NCBI GenBank assembly: GCA_036510065.1
Contig: DATCEO010000156.1
Span: 22,127 to 86,126, forward strand
DNA length: 64,000 bases
Direction: 5' to 3'
Source of the DNA: DASUBV01 sp036510065
Lineage (GTDB): Bacteria > Actinomycetota > Actinomycetes > Streptosporangiales > Streptosporangiaceae
Of this stretch, positions 1-8,639 are shown piece by piece. Positions within the stretch are counted from its first letter, which is position 1. The number at the start of each line of letters is the position of its first letter. The notes under the pieces are model-generated. The model was given only the letters and a program-made list of their open reading frames with translations, ran no database searches and was not told the DNA's origin. The translations under genes and the position numbers were made by a program.

Positions 1-1
1 G

Positions 2-481
2 ACCGAGGACTACGCGCGCACCGTGATCAGCGCCGGCATGGTGACGAGCCCGCAGGAGGACATCGAGCGCCAGGTCGCCCTGCGGATGGCCCGCCAGCCC
101 ACGCTGACCAGGGCGGATCCGCCCAAGGTCTGGGCCGTCCTGGACGAGGCGGCCCTCCGCCGCCGGGTGGGTGGCGCCGAGCTGATGCGGCTCCAGCTGG
201 AGTACCTGCTGGAGCTCTCCCGGCTGTCCAACGTCTCCCTGCAGGTGATCCCGTTCGGCGGGGGCGCCCATCCCGCGATGGGCCGGCCGTTCGTGATCCT
301 GGTCTTCCCCGAGCGAATCGATCCCGACGTGGTCTACCTGGAGGACCTGACCAGCGCCCTGTACGTGGAGGACGTCGATGAGGTCGACCGGTACAACATG
401 TTCTTCAATCACCTGCGGGCCACGGCGCTGTCCTTCGATGCCTCGGCGGCGCTGATCACCGCCGTGATCAAGGAGATGTAG
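2..481 (+). CDS. DUF5753-domain regulator, C-terminal part (partial)
   Basis: The reading frame is already open at base 2 (TEDYARTVISAGM) and runs 159 residues to a stop at 479-481, so the gene begins upstream of the window. The sequence matches the DUF5753 domain, which follows an N-terminal XRE-type helix-turn-helix in actinomycete regulators. Recognisable elements are VLDEAALRRRVGG, a leucine-rich helix (QLEYLLELSRLSNVSLQVIP) and VVYLEDLTSALYVED. Such proteins are usually encoded beside a short DUF397 gene, but the partner is not seen here. The helix-turn-helix itself lies outside the window. The gene converges with the HelD-type gene, with only five bases between the two stops. Confidence 0.85.
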   Translation, partial: TEDYARTVISAGMVTSPQEDIERQVALRMARQPTLTRADPPKVWAVLDEAALRRRVGGAELMRLQLEYLLELSRLSNVSLQVIPFGGGAHPAMGRPFVILVFPERIDPDVVYLEDLTSALYVEDVDEVDRYNMFFNHLRATALSFDASAALITAVIKEM

Positions 482-486
482 CCGGC

Positions 487-2559
487 TCAGCTCAGCGCCG
501 GCGGCAGGGGGCCGGCATGCAGGACGGTCAGCCGCGATACGGCGCGGGTCAGCGCCACGTACAGCCGGTGCAGGCCGCGCAGCTCGGCAGCCGCGATCCG
601 GTCCGGCTCGACCACGATGACCTGGTCGAACTCCAGGCCCTTGGCCAGACTGACCGGGACCATGGTGAGCTGGCCGGGTCCCTGCTCTGCCTCGAGCGGC
701 GCATGCGGCACCCCGGCCGCGGCCAGCATCGACGCCAGCGCCGGCAGGTGGTCGTCGGCCGCGATCACGGCGGCCGAGCCCGGCCGGGCCAGGGCCTGCG
801 AGCAGGCCTCTGTCAGGGCAGCGGCCATCCCGCCCGGCCCGACGCCGCGAACCTCCAGCGCCCCGGCGTCCTGGCGCACGGAACGGGCCGCGCCGAGACC
901 GGGCGCGATCTGGTCCAGGAGGCGGCTGGCGAAGTCCAGGATCTGCCGCGGCACGCGGTAGCCGGTGTCCAGCACCCGCAGGTCGGCCTGCTGCTTGCCG
1001 ATATGGCCGAGCAGTTCCGCCCAGCTGGTGGTGGCCCACGGCGTCGTCCCCTGGGCCAGGTCGCCGAGCACCGTCGCCGAGCCGGTCGCGCAGCGCCGGC
1101 CGATGGCGCGGCACTCCATCGGCGAGAGGTCCTGGGCCTCGTCCACGACGACGTGCGCCAGGCTCGGCGTTCGCTCGATCAGGTCGCGCGTCTCGTCGAT
1201 CAGCACGGCGTCGGCGGCCGACCACCGGGCCGAGCCGGGACTGCGCGGCCCGGCGGACCAGGTGATGGCCGCCTGCTCGGCCGGGTCCAGGATCCCGTTC
1301 GCCGCCCGGGCCAGCGCGGCGGGATCGGACAGCAGCCGGAACACCAGGCGCACCGGGTCGGCCTTCGGCCAGATGGCGTCGACCGCGGCGCGTACCTGCC
1401 GGGTGCGCCGGACCGCGTCGTGGGTGCGGTCATCGCAGCTCTCGCCCGCCCCCTCCATCTTGGTCAGGATCACGTGGGCAATCCGGTGGGCGAGCATGTC
1501 CCGGCCGGTCCCGTAGCGGACGCCGCGGGCGTTCAGCTCGCTGACCAGCTCGCTGATCTCAGCCGCGGAGACCCGCCAGCGCCGGGAGCCGCGGGGCAGC
1601 ATGATGGGCTCGGCCGGCTCGGCCAGCTGATCCCAGAGCGCGCGCCTGAGCACCCGGGCCATCCGGGCATCGCCCTTGATGATGGCCGCCCGGTCGGTGT
1701 CGGCGCCGCGGACCGGCACGCTCGCCAGCAGATCGGCCACCGATAGCTGGGTCACGTTCAGCTCGCCGAGGGCGGGCAGCACGTGCCGGATGTAGGCGAG
1801 GAAGGCCCGGTTCGGCCCGATCACCAGCACGCCGCCGCGGCTGAGCCGCCCGGCGTAGGCGTACAGCAGGTAGGCGACCCGGTGCAGGCCGACGGCGGTC
1901 TTGCCGGTGCCAGGGGCGCCCTGCACGCAGACGCTCTGCTCGACGGCAGACCTGACGATGTCGTCCTGCTCCGGCTGGATGGTGGCGACGATGTCGCGCA
2001 TCGGGCCCGACCGCGGCCGCTCGATCTCGTCAATCAGGATCCTGCTGGGCCCCGCCTGTCCGGCGTTCCCGGCGGCGGCCGCCCCGGCCAGCAGCGACTC
2101 GTCCTCGTAGGCGGTGAGCTCCGCGCCGGAGAAGCCGAACCGGCGCCGCAGGGCCAGTCCCATCGGCTCGGCCGGGCTGGCCCGGTAGAACGGCCGCGAT
2201 ACCGGCGCGCGCCAGTCGACCACGACCGCCCGCCCGGTCCCGTCGTGGACGTGCCGCCGCCCGATGTGAAACTCCTCGCCAGCAAACGAGCCGCCGCCGG
2301 CGGGCGGGTGACGCGCGTAGTTAACCCGGCCGAAGAACAGCGGCGTGTCCGGCAGGTCCTTGAGGGCCTCCGCCCGGCGGTAGAGATCGGCCTTGAGATA
2401 CTCCTCCGACACCGGATCACCGGCCAGTGCCCGCAGCGACAGCACGTCCTCGCGCATGAGGCGGAGGAACTCGCGGGACTGGTCCAGGTGCGCGCGCTCG
2501 GCGGTCAGGGTGGGGTCGGGGTCTGCCTGACCGGCGCTTTCGGGGCTGGCCGGCGGCAT
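487..2559 (-). CDS. helD: HelD-family UvrD/Rep-like helicase
   Basis: This 690-residue superfamily 1 helicase-like ATPase resembles HelD/HelR, proteins that bind RNA polymerase and release stalled complexes; actinomycete HelR members can also protect against rifampicin. An N-terminal charged segment (about 20-70, AERAHLDQSREFLRLMRED) fits the HelD coiled-coil arm. Walker A is GAPGTGKTAVGLHR near residue 215, and motif II is VVDEAQDLSPMEC in the second half. Late motifs include LDTGYRVPRQILDFA and YVALTRAV. The start is supported by AAAGGAGAT just upstream of the ATG. Length fits the family. It appears monocistronic, with 273 bp of upstream sequence. True UvrD/PcrA DNA helicases are the alternative, but the N-terminal arm and size favour HelD. 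Confidence 0.88.
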   Translation of the reverse strand: MPPASPESAGQADPDPTLTAERAHLDQSREFLRLMREDVLSLRALAGDPVSEEYLKADLYRRAEALKDLPDTPLFFGRVNYARHPPAGGGSFAGEEFHIGRRHVHDGTGRAVVVDWRAPVSRPFYRASPAEPMGLALRRRFGFSGAELTAYEDESLLAGAAAAGNAGQAGPSRILIDEIERPRSGPMRDIVATIQPEQDDIVRSAVEQSVCVQGAPGTGKTAVGLHRVAYLLYAYAGRLSRGGVLVIGPNRAFLAYIRHVLPALGELNVTQLSVADLLASVPVRGADTDRAAIIKGDARMARVLRRALWDQLAEPAEPIMLPRGSRRWRVSAAEISELVSELNARGVRYGTGRDMLAHRIAHVILTKMEGAGESCDDRTHDAVRRTRQVRAAVDAIWPKADPVRLVFRLLSDPAALARAANGILDPAEQAAITWSAGPRSPGSARWSAADAVLIDETRDLIERTPSLAHVVVDEAQDLSPMECRAIGRRCATGSATVLGDLAQGTTPWATTSWAELLGHIGKQQADLRVLDTGYRVPRQILDFASRLLDQIAPGLGAARSVRQDAGALEVRGVGPGGMAAALTEACSQALARPGSAAVIAADDHLPALASMLAAAGVPHAPLEAEQGPGQLTMVPVSLAKGLEFDQVIVVEPDRIAAAELRGLHRLYVALTRAVSRLTVLHAGPLPPALS

Positions 2560-2832
2560 GGCTCATCTCCTTTGAGGGCAGTGGGCCCGGCGGGTCGCCG
2601 GCAGGCGCTGCGGGCCGGATCCGCGGGCGCGGTCCGGCGGCAGCCAGGAGAGATAGACGGCACGGAGGACGGGCAGGCACGGTCAACGCAGGAAGCGGCC
2701 GTGGAAGGCACAGCATCCTAGCAACCCCGCACCTGCCCGTCACCTCAGTTTCACCCCGCTGCCCCGCCGCTGCCCCGCCGCCACTCCGGCGCCGCGCCCG
2801 CGCCGCACCGGGCTGATCGGCCCAGCGCAGAT

Positions 2833-3801
2833 TTACCAGATCCAGTGAAAGCCGACCACGGTGCGCTCGATCGAGCGCATGTAGCGATGGGCGGAGTTCT
2901 GGCTGTCCAGGCTGGCTTCCTCCTGGCGGGTGACCGGGCCGTCGACACCGTCCCAGGTGGCCCACCAGAGCTTGACCGGCAGCCGGCTCGGGTGAAACTG
3001 CACCCGGATGTCGAAATTCTCCAGGTAGGCCATGACGGCGCGGCGGTACTGGCGCTCCTGCGGATCACGGGGATCGCCCGGGTACTGGTAGGTCGTCCAG
3101 TACTCCAGGGTCATGGTCTCGCCGACCCCGAGCTCCTTGGACAGGATGATGCTGGTGGCGAAGACTCCCTCGCCGATCTGGTACAGCTGCCGGGATACTC
3201 CCCGGCAGCCCTGCCCGACCTCCAGGGTCAGCGCGTTGGTGTCATACAGGTACGGGATCTGGCTGGTGCCGGCCGCGAGAGCCTCGATGACCTGCATAGT
3301 CCGGGTGCGGGAGGGCCGCCCGTCCGCTCCGATCTCGGCATGATCGTGCAGCGCCAGCGACTGGTGGCGGCGCGGGCCCAGGGCGGCTCGCAGGTCGTGC
3401 TCGAGCTGCGGCGGGACCGCCCGCCGGCCCGACAGCACCGCGATCGAGTCCGAGCCGTTCCACAGCCGCCACAGGCGATCGGACTCGCTGTCGGAAATGT
3501 GGAAGGCGTCGATGAACAGCGTGAGCAGCGGGCGGCTGAGCAGGCGGCCGGACAGGGCCCGCGATACGGAGTCCTTGAGCTGGCGGGGCCCGACGTCGGC
3601 GTCGCCGGCGTGACGGGGAAAACTCCACAGGTGCTCGGCCAGCACGACGGCCACGGCCAGCTGGTTGATCTCGCCAGGCCGCTCGCGCACGACGTGCTGT
3701 TCCCACAGCCGCCGGTAGCCGCCCTGTTTCTGCAGTAACTGACGCAGGTAAGAGGCTGCCACTCCGCGGCCGTTACCAGCGACCGGCGCCGATTCGCTCA
3801 C
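2833..3801 (-). CDS. Conserved actinobacterial protein of unknown function
   Basis: This 322-residue protein starts with GTG (MSESAPVAGNGRG). I do not recognise its family. The N-terminal third is helical and includes YLRQLLQKQGGYRRLWEQHV and a segment (LFIDAFHISDSESDRLWRLW) that resembles the last helices of XRE-type regulators. The C-terminal half is beta-rich (ALTLEVGQG, MTLEYWTTYQYPGDP, VQFHPSRLPVKLWWATWDG) and could be a ligand-sensing domain. There is no signal peptide and no membrane segment. A cytoplasmic regulator-like role is a guess. It stands alone, with a 3' gap of 273 bp before the HelD-type gene and a 170-bp 5' gap. Confidence 0.7.
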   Translation of the reverse strand: MSESAPVAGNGRGVAASYLRQLLQKQGGYRRLWEQHVVRERPGEINQLAVAVVLAEHLWSFPRHAGDADVGPRQLKDSVSRALSGRLLSRPLLTLFIDAFHISDSESDRLWRLWNGSDSIAVLSGRRAVPPQLEHDLRAALGPRRHQSLALHDHAEIGADGRPSRTRTMQVIEALAAGTSQIPYLYDTNALTLEVGQGCRGVSRQLYQIGEGVFATSIILSKELGVGETMTLEYWTTYQYPGDPRDPQERQYRRAVMAYLENFDIRVQFHPSRLPVKLWWATWDGVDGPVTRQEEASLDSQNSAHRYMRSIERTVVGFHWIW

Positions 3802-3900
3802 GGGCTGCCTATCGTCCTCTGTGCGACCTTACTGCGACATCCGCGGGTTAGTTTACGTACTCAAGGCGCTTGGAATGCGGAAAGTGCCGCAAAGGGGGAG

Positions 3901-3930
3901 GCAGGGCCCGCTGCTTGCGGCGGGCCCTGC
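3901..3930 (-). terminator. Hairpin terminator after the DUF4081 acetyltransferase gene
   Basis: A perfect 11-bp stem, GCAGGGCCCGC / GCGGGCCCTGC, encloses an 8-nt loop about 40 nt after the acetyltransferase stop on the minus strand. The transcript continues into a pyrimidine-rich tail (CTCCCCCTTTG). It lies between two minus-strand genes, so it should separate the acetyltransferase from the unknown gene downstream. Confidence 0.65.
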
Positions 3931-3971
3931 ACCTTTCCCGCAAGCCTGCGCTCAGGCCCTGACCGCAGCGG

Positions 3972-4829
3972 CTAGAAGAGCACCGACATGAAGGTGCCCG
4001 TCTGCGTGAACCCGACCCGGCTGTAGGCGGTCCGCGCGGGGGCGTTGAAGTCGTTGACGTACAAGGTCACCACGGGCGCGAGCGTGGCCAGGGCGGCCTG
4101 CACGACCGCCGCCATGCCGTGCACGGCGCGGCCCTGGCCGCGGGCCTCGGGGGGCACCCACACGCCCTGGACCTGGCAGGCGTGCGGGGTCACGGCCCCG
4201 ACCTCGGCCTTGAACAGCACCTGCCCGTTCTCGATCCGCGCGTAGGAACGGCCGGCCCGGATCAGCTCGTTCACCCGGGCCCGGTAGGCCGTGCCGCCAT
4301 CCGGACCGATCGGCGAGACGCCCACTTCCTCGGTGAACATGGCGATGCAGGCCGGCAGCAGCACGTCGAGCTGATCGGGCCGGACCACCCGCACCAGCGG
4401 GTCCGGCTCCGCCTGCGGCGGGCCCGCGATGGTCAGCACCGGCTGCACCGACCGCACATCGCGCGGCCGCCCCCAGGCCGGCGATAGCAGGCCCCACAGC
4501 TGGGTGACGGCCTGCGCGGTCCCGACGATCGACGAGCAGCGGCGGCCGTTCATCCGCGCCCGCTCGGCGAACACCACGATGGCCTCGGGGGTGGCCTCGA
4601 TCGGGACCAGGTTGGCCCCCGAGTAGCACAGCGAGGTGAGCCGGCCGCCCTCGTAGTAACCCCAGACCTGAGCGCCCAGCCGGCGCGGGTCCAGCCCGGC
4701 ATTCCGGATTCGCGAGCTGACGAAGACGTTGTTAACCGGATCGCGGTCGCAGATGGCGAGAACCTCGTCGCGATCATGATCGGTCAGCATGCGGAACGAG
4801 GTTGACCGCCACGCCCTGGTGCGCAGCAC
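3972..4829 (-). CDS. GNAT N-acetyltransferase with N-terminal DUF4081 domain
   Basis: This 285-residue protein (MLRTRAWRSTSFRML) joins an N-terminal DUF4081 region (VNNVFVSSRIRNAGLDPRRLG) to a C-terminal GNAT fold. The acetyl-CoA loop is visible as VPPEARGQGRAVHGMAAVV near residues 225-245, followed by VTLYVNDFNAPARTAYSRVGF. The substrate is unknown. In Streptomyces and relatives this gene normally follows ispG in the dxr, site-2 protease, ispG series. Here ispG lies on the same strand but about 10.5 kb upstream, so the arabinose module and the TAP-like gene probably entered this conserved series. A hairpin terminator follows. Confidence 0.88.
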   Translation of the reverse strand: MLRTRAWRSTSFRMLTDHDRDEVLAICDRDPVNNVFVSSRIRNAGLDPRRLGAQVWGYYEGGRLTSLCYSGANLVPIEATPEAIVVFAERARMNGRRCSSIVGTAQAVTQLWGLLSPAWGRPRDVRSVQPVLTIAGPPQAEPDPLVRVVRPDQLDVLLPACIAMFTEEVGVSPIGPDGGTAYRARVNELIRAGRSYARIENGQVLFKAEVGAVTPHACQVQGVWVPPEARGQGRAVHGMAAVVQAALATLAPVVTLYVNDFNAPARTAYSRVGFTQTGTFMSVLF

Positions 4830-4879
4830 CTCTCAAGCCTAACGGCAGTCAGGCGCGGGACCAGCACGGGATCGCGGGG

Positions 4880-6484
4880 CTAGGGGTGTGGCGGTGGCAC
4901 GGCCGGGCAGGTCGCGCTGACCAGGCCCGTCCCGGCGGGCAGCGCCCCGGTGGCCAGATAACGGTTCAGGTAGCCGTCAACGCACGTATTGGGCGGGATA
5001 GCCAGGGACTGGCCGTGATTGCCGCCGCCCGCGACGACCACCATCCGGGCGCTGGGCAGCTGCCGCCGGGCGACCAGGGCACCGGCATAGGGCGTGGCCG
5101 GGTCGAGGGTGCCCTGCAGCATGAGGATGCCCGGCAGTCCCGGCGCCCCGATCTTTACCGGCCGCGGCGGCCCCTGGACCGGCCAGAACGCGCACGCCGC
5201 GTTGAACCAGGCGTTATCCCAGGCCTCGAACGGCGCTTTCGCGTAGACCCTCCTGGTATCGGCGTCCCAGGTCGCCCAGGAGCGCGGCCAGCTCACGTCG
5301 GCGCACTCCACCGCGTTGTAGACCGCGAACTCGTTCTCATTCTGCGCGCCCGCCTGGCGGTAGAGGCGCACGAGGGCGGCGTTGCCCGCATGGAGGTAGT
5401 TCGCCAGCGCGACGGCCAGGCCGGGCCAGTACTGGTCGTCGTAGCCGCCGACCAGGAAGGTGTCATCGAACTCGTCCGGGCCGACCAGCGGGTCCGAGGG
5501 GCCGTTGATCGGGCTGGCCGCCAGCCGCGCCCGGGCCGCGTGCCAGGACTGGCTGACCGCGGCCGGGGTGGTGCCCAGCCGGTAGACGGAGTCGTACCTG
5601 GCCGCCCAGGCGAAGAACGCGTCGAGCCGGCCCTGGAACGCGTAGTCCTGGTCCAGGTTGTCGGTGTACCAGACGCCCGCCGGATCCACCGTGCTGTCCA
5701 GCACCATGCGCCGCACCCGGTGCGGGAACAAGCTCGCGTAGACCTGGCCGATATAGGTGCCGTAGGAGTAGGCGAGATAGCTGATCTGGGACTGGCCGAG
5801 GGCCGCCCGGATGGAATCCAGGTCCCGGGCGATGTTGTGCGTGGTCATGTAGGGCAGCAGCCAGCCGTACCGGCGCTGGCAGTCGGCCGCGTAACTCTGA
5901 GCCCGGCCGACGAGCACCTGCTCGGCCGCCTTGCTGGCGGGGATGTAGTTGGGCCGGGCCCGGGCGAAGAAGGACGGATCGCAGTGCAGCGCGGGCACCG
6001 AGGCACCGGTCCCCCGGGTGTCGAAGCCGACGATGTCGTACTCGGCCGCCACGGCCGGGCTCAGCCTCCGCGCGACGAACGCCGCCAGGCTGCGCCCCGG
6101 CCCGCCGGGACCGCCGGGATTGACCAGCAGGACCCCCTGCCGCCTCGCCGCCGGAGCGGTGGCCGGGACCCGCGAGAGAGCCAGCGTGATCTGCCGGCCG
6201 CCGGGCTGCTGGTAGTTCACCGGCACCTGGAGGCTGGCGCACTGCAGCTGCTGGCTTACCTGCGGGCAGGCATGCCAGGACGGCGGGGTGGCCGGGGCGC
6301 CCGTGGTGCCGGCGGCGCCCGTGGTGCGGTGGCTGCCCGTGGTGCCGTGGCTGCCCGTGGTGCTGTGGCTGCCCGTGCTGCCCGGGCTCGAGGGCTCTCC
6401 GCTGGAGCACCCCGCGATCCCGAGACCGGCGGCGAGGCCGCAGACCGTCGCGGCGGCTAGCAGCGCTGTCTTCATGCCTGACAT
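4880..6484 (-). CDS. Secreted alpha/beta-hydrolase lipoprotein (tripeptidyl-aminopeptidase-like, TAP-like C-terminus)
   Basis: This 534-residue protein has a lipoprotein signal ending at Cys26 (GLGIAGC), then a Ser/Thr/Gly/His-rich linker built from TTGSHG-like repeats, then an alpha/beta-hydrolase domain. The oxyanion region is NPGGPGGPGRS, the nucleophile elbow is AYSYGTYIG, and the TAP-like C-terminal part carries LQGTLDPATPY (Asp) and GGGNHGQS (His). It should be anchored outside the membrane and remove N-terminal peptides or act as an esterase. The linker is encoded by an 18-bp DNA repeat at about 6296-6375. It stands between the arabinose module and the DUF4081 gene, with no obvious functional link to either. 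Confidence 0.88.
   Translation of the reverse strand: MSGMKTALLAAATVCGLAAGLGIAGCSSGEPSSPGSTGSHSTTGSHGTTGSHRTTGAAGTTGAPATPPSWHACPQVSQQLQCASLQVPVNYQQPGGRQITLALSRVPATAPAARRQGVLLVNPGGPGGPGRSLAAFVARRLSPAVAAEYDIVGFDTRGTGASVPALHCDPSFFARARPNYIPASKAAEQVLVGRAQSYAADCQRRYGWLLPYMTTHNIARDLDSIRAALGQSQISYLAYSYGTYIGQVYASLFPHRVRRMVLDSTVDPAGVWYTDNLDQDYAFQGRLDAFFAWAARYDSVYRLGTTPAAVSQSWHAARARLAASPINGPSDPLVGPDEFDDTFLVGGYDDQYWPGLAVALANYLHAGNAALVRLYRQAGAQNENEFAVYNAVECADVSWPRSWATWDADTRRVYAKAPFEAWDNAWFNAACAFWPVQGPPRPVKIGAPGLPGILMLQGTLDPATPYAGALVARRQLPSARMVVVAGGGNHGQSLAIPPNTCVDGYLNRYLATGALPAGTGLVSATCPAVPPPHP
6296..6375. repeat. 18-bp minisatellite inside the TAP-like gene
   Basis: About four imperfect copies of an 18-bp unit (GTGGCTGCCCGTGGTGCC) encode the Ser-Thr-Gly-His linker after the lipoprotein signal. 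The unit is a multiple of three, so copy-number change keeps the frame. Confidence 0.75.
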
Positions 6485-6536
6485 CCTGCCGTATCGGCCC
6501 GCGGCGACGGCGCTCGCTGCCGGCGGCAGCGGCCGG

Positions 6537-7934
6537 TCAGACCTGGACGAACTCGATGCCGGCCAGCTGGCAGAAGACGCGCCAGCTGGCCGCGTGGTGT
6601 CCCAGGTTCATCACCTCGTGGTGCGGGGCGCCGGCGGTGAGCCAGCCGTTGAGGCAGGCCCGCACGCCGGAGGCGGGCCGGAACTGCCCGTAGGGCATCT
6701 CCAGGGCGGGCAGCTCCTGGCTGTCCAGGTTCTCGCCCTCGGCCACCACCAGCCGGAACCGCGCCCCTTCCAGCGAGACCAGGGCGGCCAGGGTGGCCGG
6801 CCCCGGCTGGTACTGGAACAGGAAGGTCGGCGGGTCGGCCAGCCGGCCGATGCCGAGCGGCCGCTTGATGAGCCGGACCGGGCGGTCGGAGCGGGCGATC
6901 TTCCAGTTCCCCTCGCCCATGTGGCTTTGCAGGATCGAGTCGGAGGGGAAGTCCATCGCGTACATCTCGGTGAAGTGGGCATCGCCGATCAGCGCGTGCC
7001 CGGCGGAGACGAGGCAGGCGGTCAGCACGTCGCCCTCGGCCGCGTACCCGTAGCCCTTGGCCATCAGGGTGGAGGCGGCCGCGAGCGGCAGCCGGCTGAA
7101 CCGGCCGTCGTCGCCGATCACGTCGAAGTGCGCGGTGTAGGCACCGAAGCCACGGTCGATCAGGATCTGCTCGATCGCCACCTGCATGCGGGCATGATCC
7201 TCGCGCTCGGCCGCCGACAGGCGCGGGTCGATCTCGAAGCTGGCGTCCTCGAACGCGATGACCTCGCGAGCCTGGGCGTCGGTGACCGCCTGCATCCCCC
7301 GGTACATGTCGCCGGGCGCGACCGCGAGGATCTCCGGGCCCAGCGAGCGGATGAGCGCGCTCTCGTCGACCCGGATGTCGCCCATGTCGTTCATGGCGTA
7401 GCCGAAGATGGCCGTCTTCAGCGACTTCCACCTGGTCACCGCGGCCGCGGCCCGGGCCCACCGGCCCACGTCCGCACGAAACTGCTCGCTTCGCCAGTCG
7501 TCGGTCAGCACGGCGAACCGCTTCCCGGCCCGGACCATCGCGTTGGCAGTGTCCTGGGCGCCGTGCACGCCCTGGTTGTAGGTCATGTCGGCCATGTCCC
7601 AGGCGGGCGTGACCGTGGGCTCGGGCTGGATGTTGGCCAGCAGGAGGGGCAGCCGCGATTCGGCGAGCAGCCGCGCGACTCGCATGGCCGGCCCGTAGGT
7701 GAGCATGACCACCATGACGCCGTCCAGGTCGGCGCTCTCGAATTCGCGCATCGCGCGGCGGGCGTCCTCGCGGTACTTGATCGCCTTGCTGGGGATGAAC
7801 TCGCCCACGTCGGCGAGCTGTGCGGCGATCTCGGCGGCGTAGCCCTCCTGCCGCTGCGAGATGCCGGGAATCATCTCGTCGTACAGGTCCTGCATGATCC
7901 CGAGGATCCCGATCCGGGGCTTACGGTCAGTCAT
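6537..7934 (-). CDS. araA: L-arabinose isomerase
   Basis: This 465-residue enzyme should convert L-arabinose to L-ribulose in the cytoplasm. Metal and active-site motifs of the family are present: GYGYAAEGDVLTA, HFTEMYAMDF, SHMGEGNWKIA and the C-terminal GAPHHEVMNLG. These supply the two Glu and two His ligands expected for a Mn-dependent AraA. I set the start at the ATG at 7934 because GGAGG lies five bases upstream; a longer frame from 7946 would begin MEDGMTDRK. It is the last gene of the araB-araD-araA run, 27 bp after araD. It is slightly shorter than the roughly 500-residue enterobacterial enzyme. A broader L-fucose/L-arabinose isomerase annotation is the only alternative. Confidence 0.93.
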   Translation of the reverse strand: MTDRKPRIGILGIMQDLYDEMIPGISQRQEGYAAEIAAQLADVGEFIPSKAIKYREDARRAMREFESADLDGVMVVMLTYGPAMRVARLLAESRLPLLLANIQPEPTVTPAWDMADMTYNQGVHGAQDTANAMVRAGKRFAVLTDDWRSEQFRADVGRWARAAAAVTRWKSLKTAIFGYAMNDMGDIRVDESALIRSLGPEILAVAPGDMYRGMQAVTDAQAREVIAFEDASFEIDPRLSAAEREDHARMQVAIEQILIDRGFGAYTAHFDVIGDDGRFSRLPLAAASTLMAKGYGYAAEGDVLTACLVSAGHALIGDAHFTEMYAMDFPSDSILQSHMGEGNWKIARSDRPVRLIKRPLGIGRLADPPTFLFQYQPGPATLAALVSLEGARFRLVVAEGENLDSQELPALEMPYGQFRPASGVRACLNGWLTAGAPHHEVMNLGHHAASWRVFCQLAGIEFVQV

Positions 7935-7961
7935 CCCATCCTCCATCGCGTGCTACGCCGG

Positions 7962-8639
7962 TCAGTGCTGGCCGTAGGACTGCTGGTACCGCTGGTGCAG
8001 CGCGTCCACCTGGTCCGCGGCGAGCGGGTCCGGCGCGCCGAGCGCCCGGGCCAGGGCCACGGTCCTGGCCGCGTCCTCGCACATGACGGCGGCCTTGACC
8101 GCGTCACGGGCGGTCCGCCCGACGGTGAAAACCCCGTGGCTGCGCATCAGGACGGCCGGGGAACGGTGACCGTCCAGGGTGGCCACGATGCCGCGGCCGA
8201 TCTCGTCGCCGCCGATGAGCGCGAACGGCCCGACGGGGATCTCCCCGCCGAACTCGTCGGCCATCGCCGTCAGCACGCACGGGATCGGCTGCCCGATGGC
8301 CGCCCAGGCCGTGGCGTGCGGCGAGTGGGTATGCACGACGCCGCCGACGTCGGCCCGATGCCGGTAGACATACGCGTGCGTGGCCGTGTCGCTGGACGGG
8401 CTCAGCGGGCCCTCGACGACCTGGCCGTCGAGGTCACAGACGACCATCGCCGCCGGTGTCAGGTCGCCGTAGTCCACCCCGCTCGGCTTGATCACCATCA
8501 GGTCGGCGCCGGGCACCCGCGCGGAGATGTTGCCGGAGGTCCAGGCGACCAGGTTGTTCACGACCAGGGCCGCGTGCAGGTCGCAGACCTGGACCCGGGC
8601 GTCGGAGATGGCGGCGCTGATCCCGAGTTCCGTGCTCAT
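7962..8639 (-). CDS. araD: L-ribulose-5-phosphate 4-epimerase
   Basis: This 225-residue class II aldolase-fold protein (MSTELGISAAISDARVQ) should convert L-ribulose 5-phosphate to D-xylulose 5-phosphate. Visible motifs are NNLVAWTSGNISARVPG, MVIKPSGVDYGDL, SSDTATHAYVY, VVHTHSPHATAWA (zinc-binding HxH) and LMRSHGVFTVG (third His). The start overlaps the araB stop in an ATGA arrangement, which indicates translational coupling. The frame continues far upstream, but that part is araB read out of frame. Length and motifs fit AraD well. Confidence 0.94.
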   Translation of the reverse strand: MSTELGISAAISDARVQVCDLHAALVVNNLVAWTSGNISARVPGADLMVIKPSGVDYGDLTPAAMVVCDLDGQVVEGPLSPSSDTATHAYVYRHRADVGGVVHTHSPHATAWAAIGQPIPCVLTAMADEFGGEIPVGPFALIGGDEIGRGIVATLDGHRSPAVLMRSHGVFTVGRTARDAVKAAVMCEDAARTVALARALGAPDPLAADQVDALHQRYQQSYGQH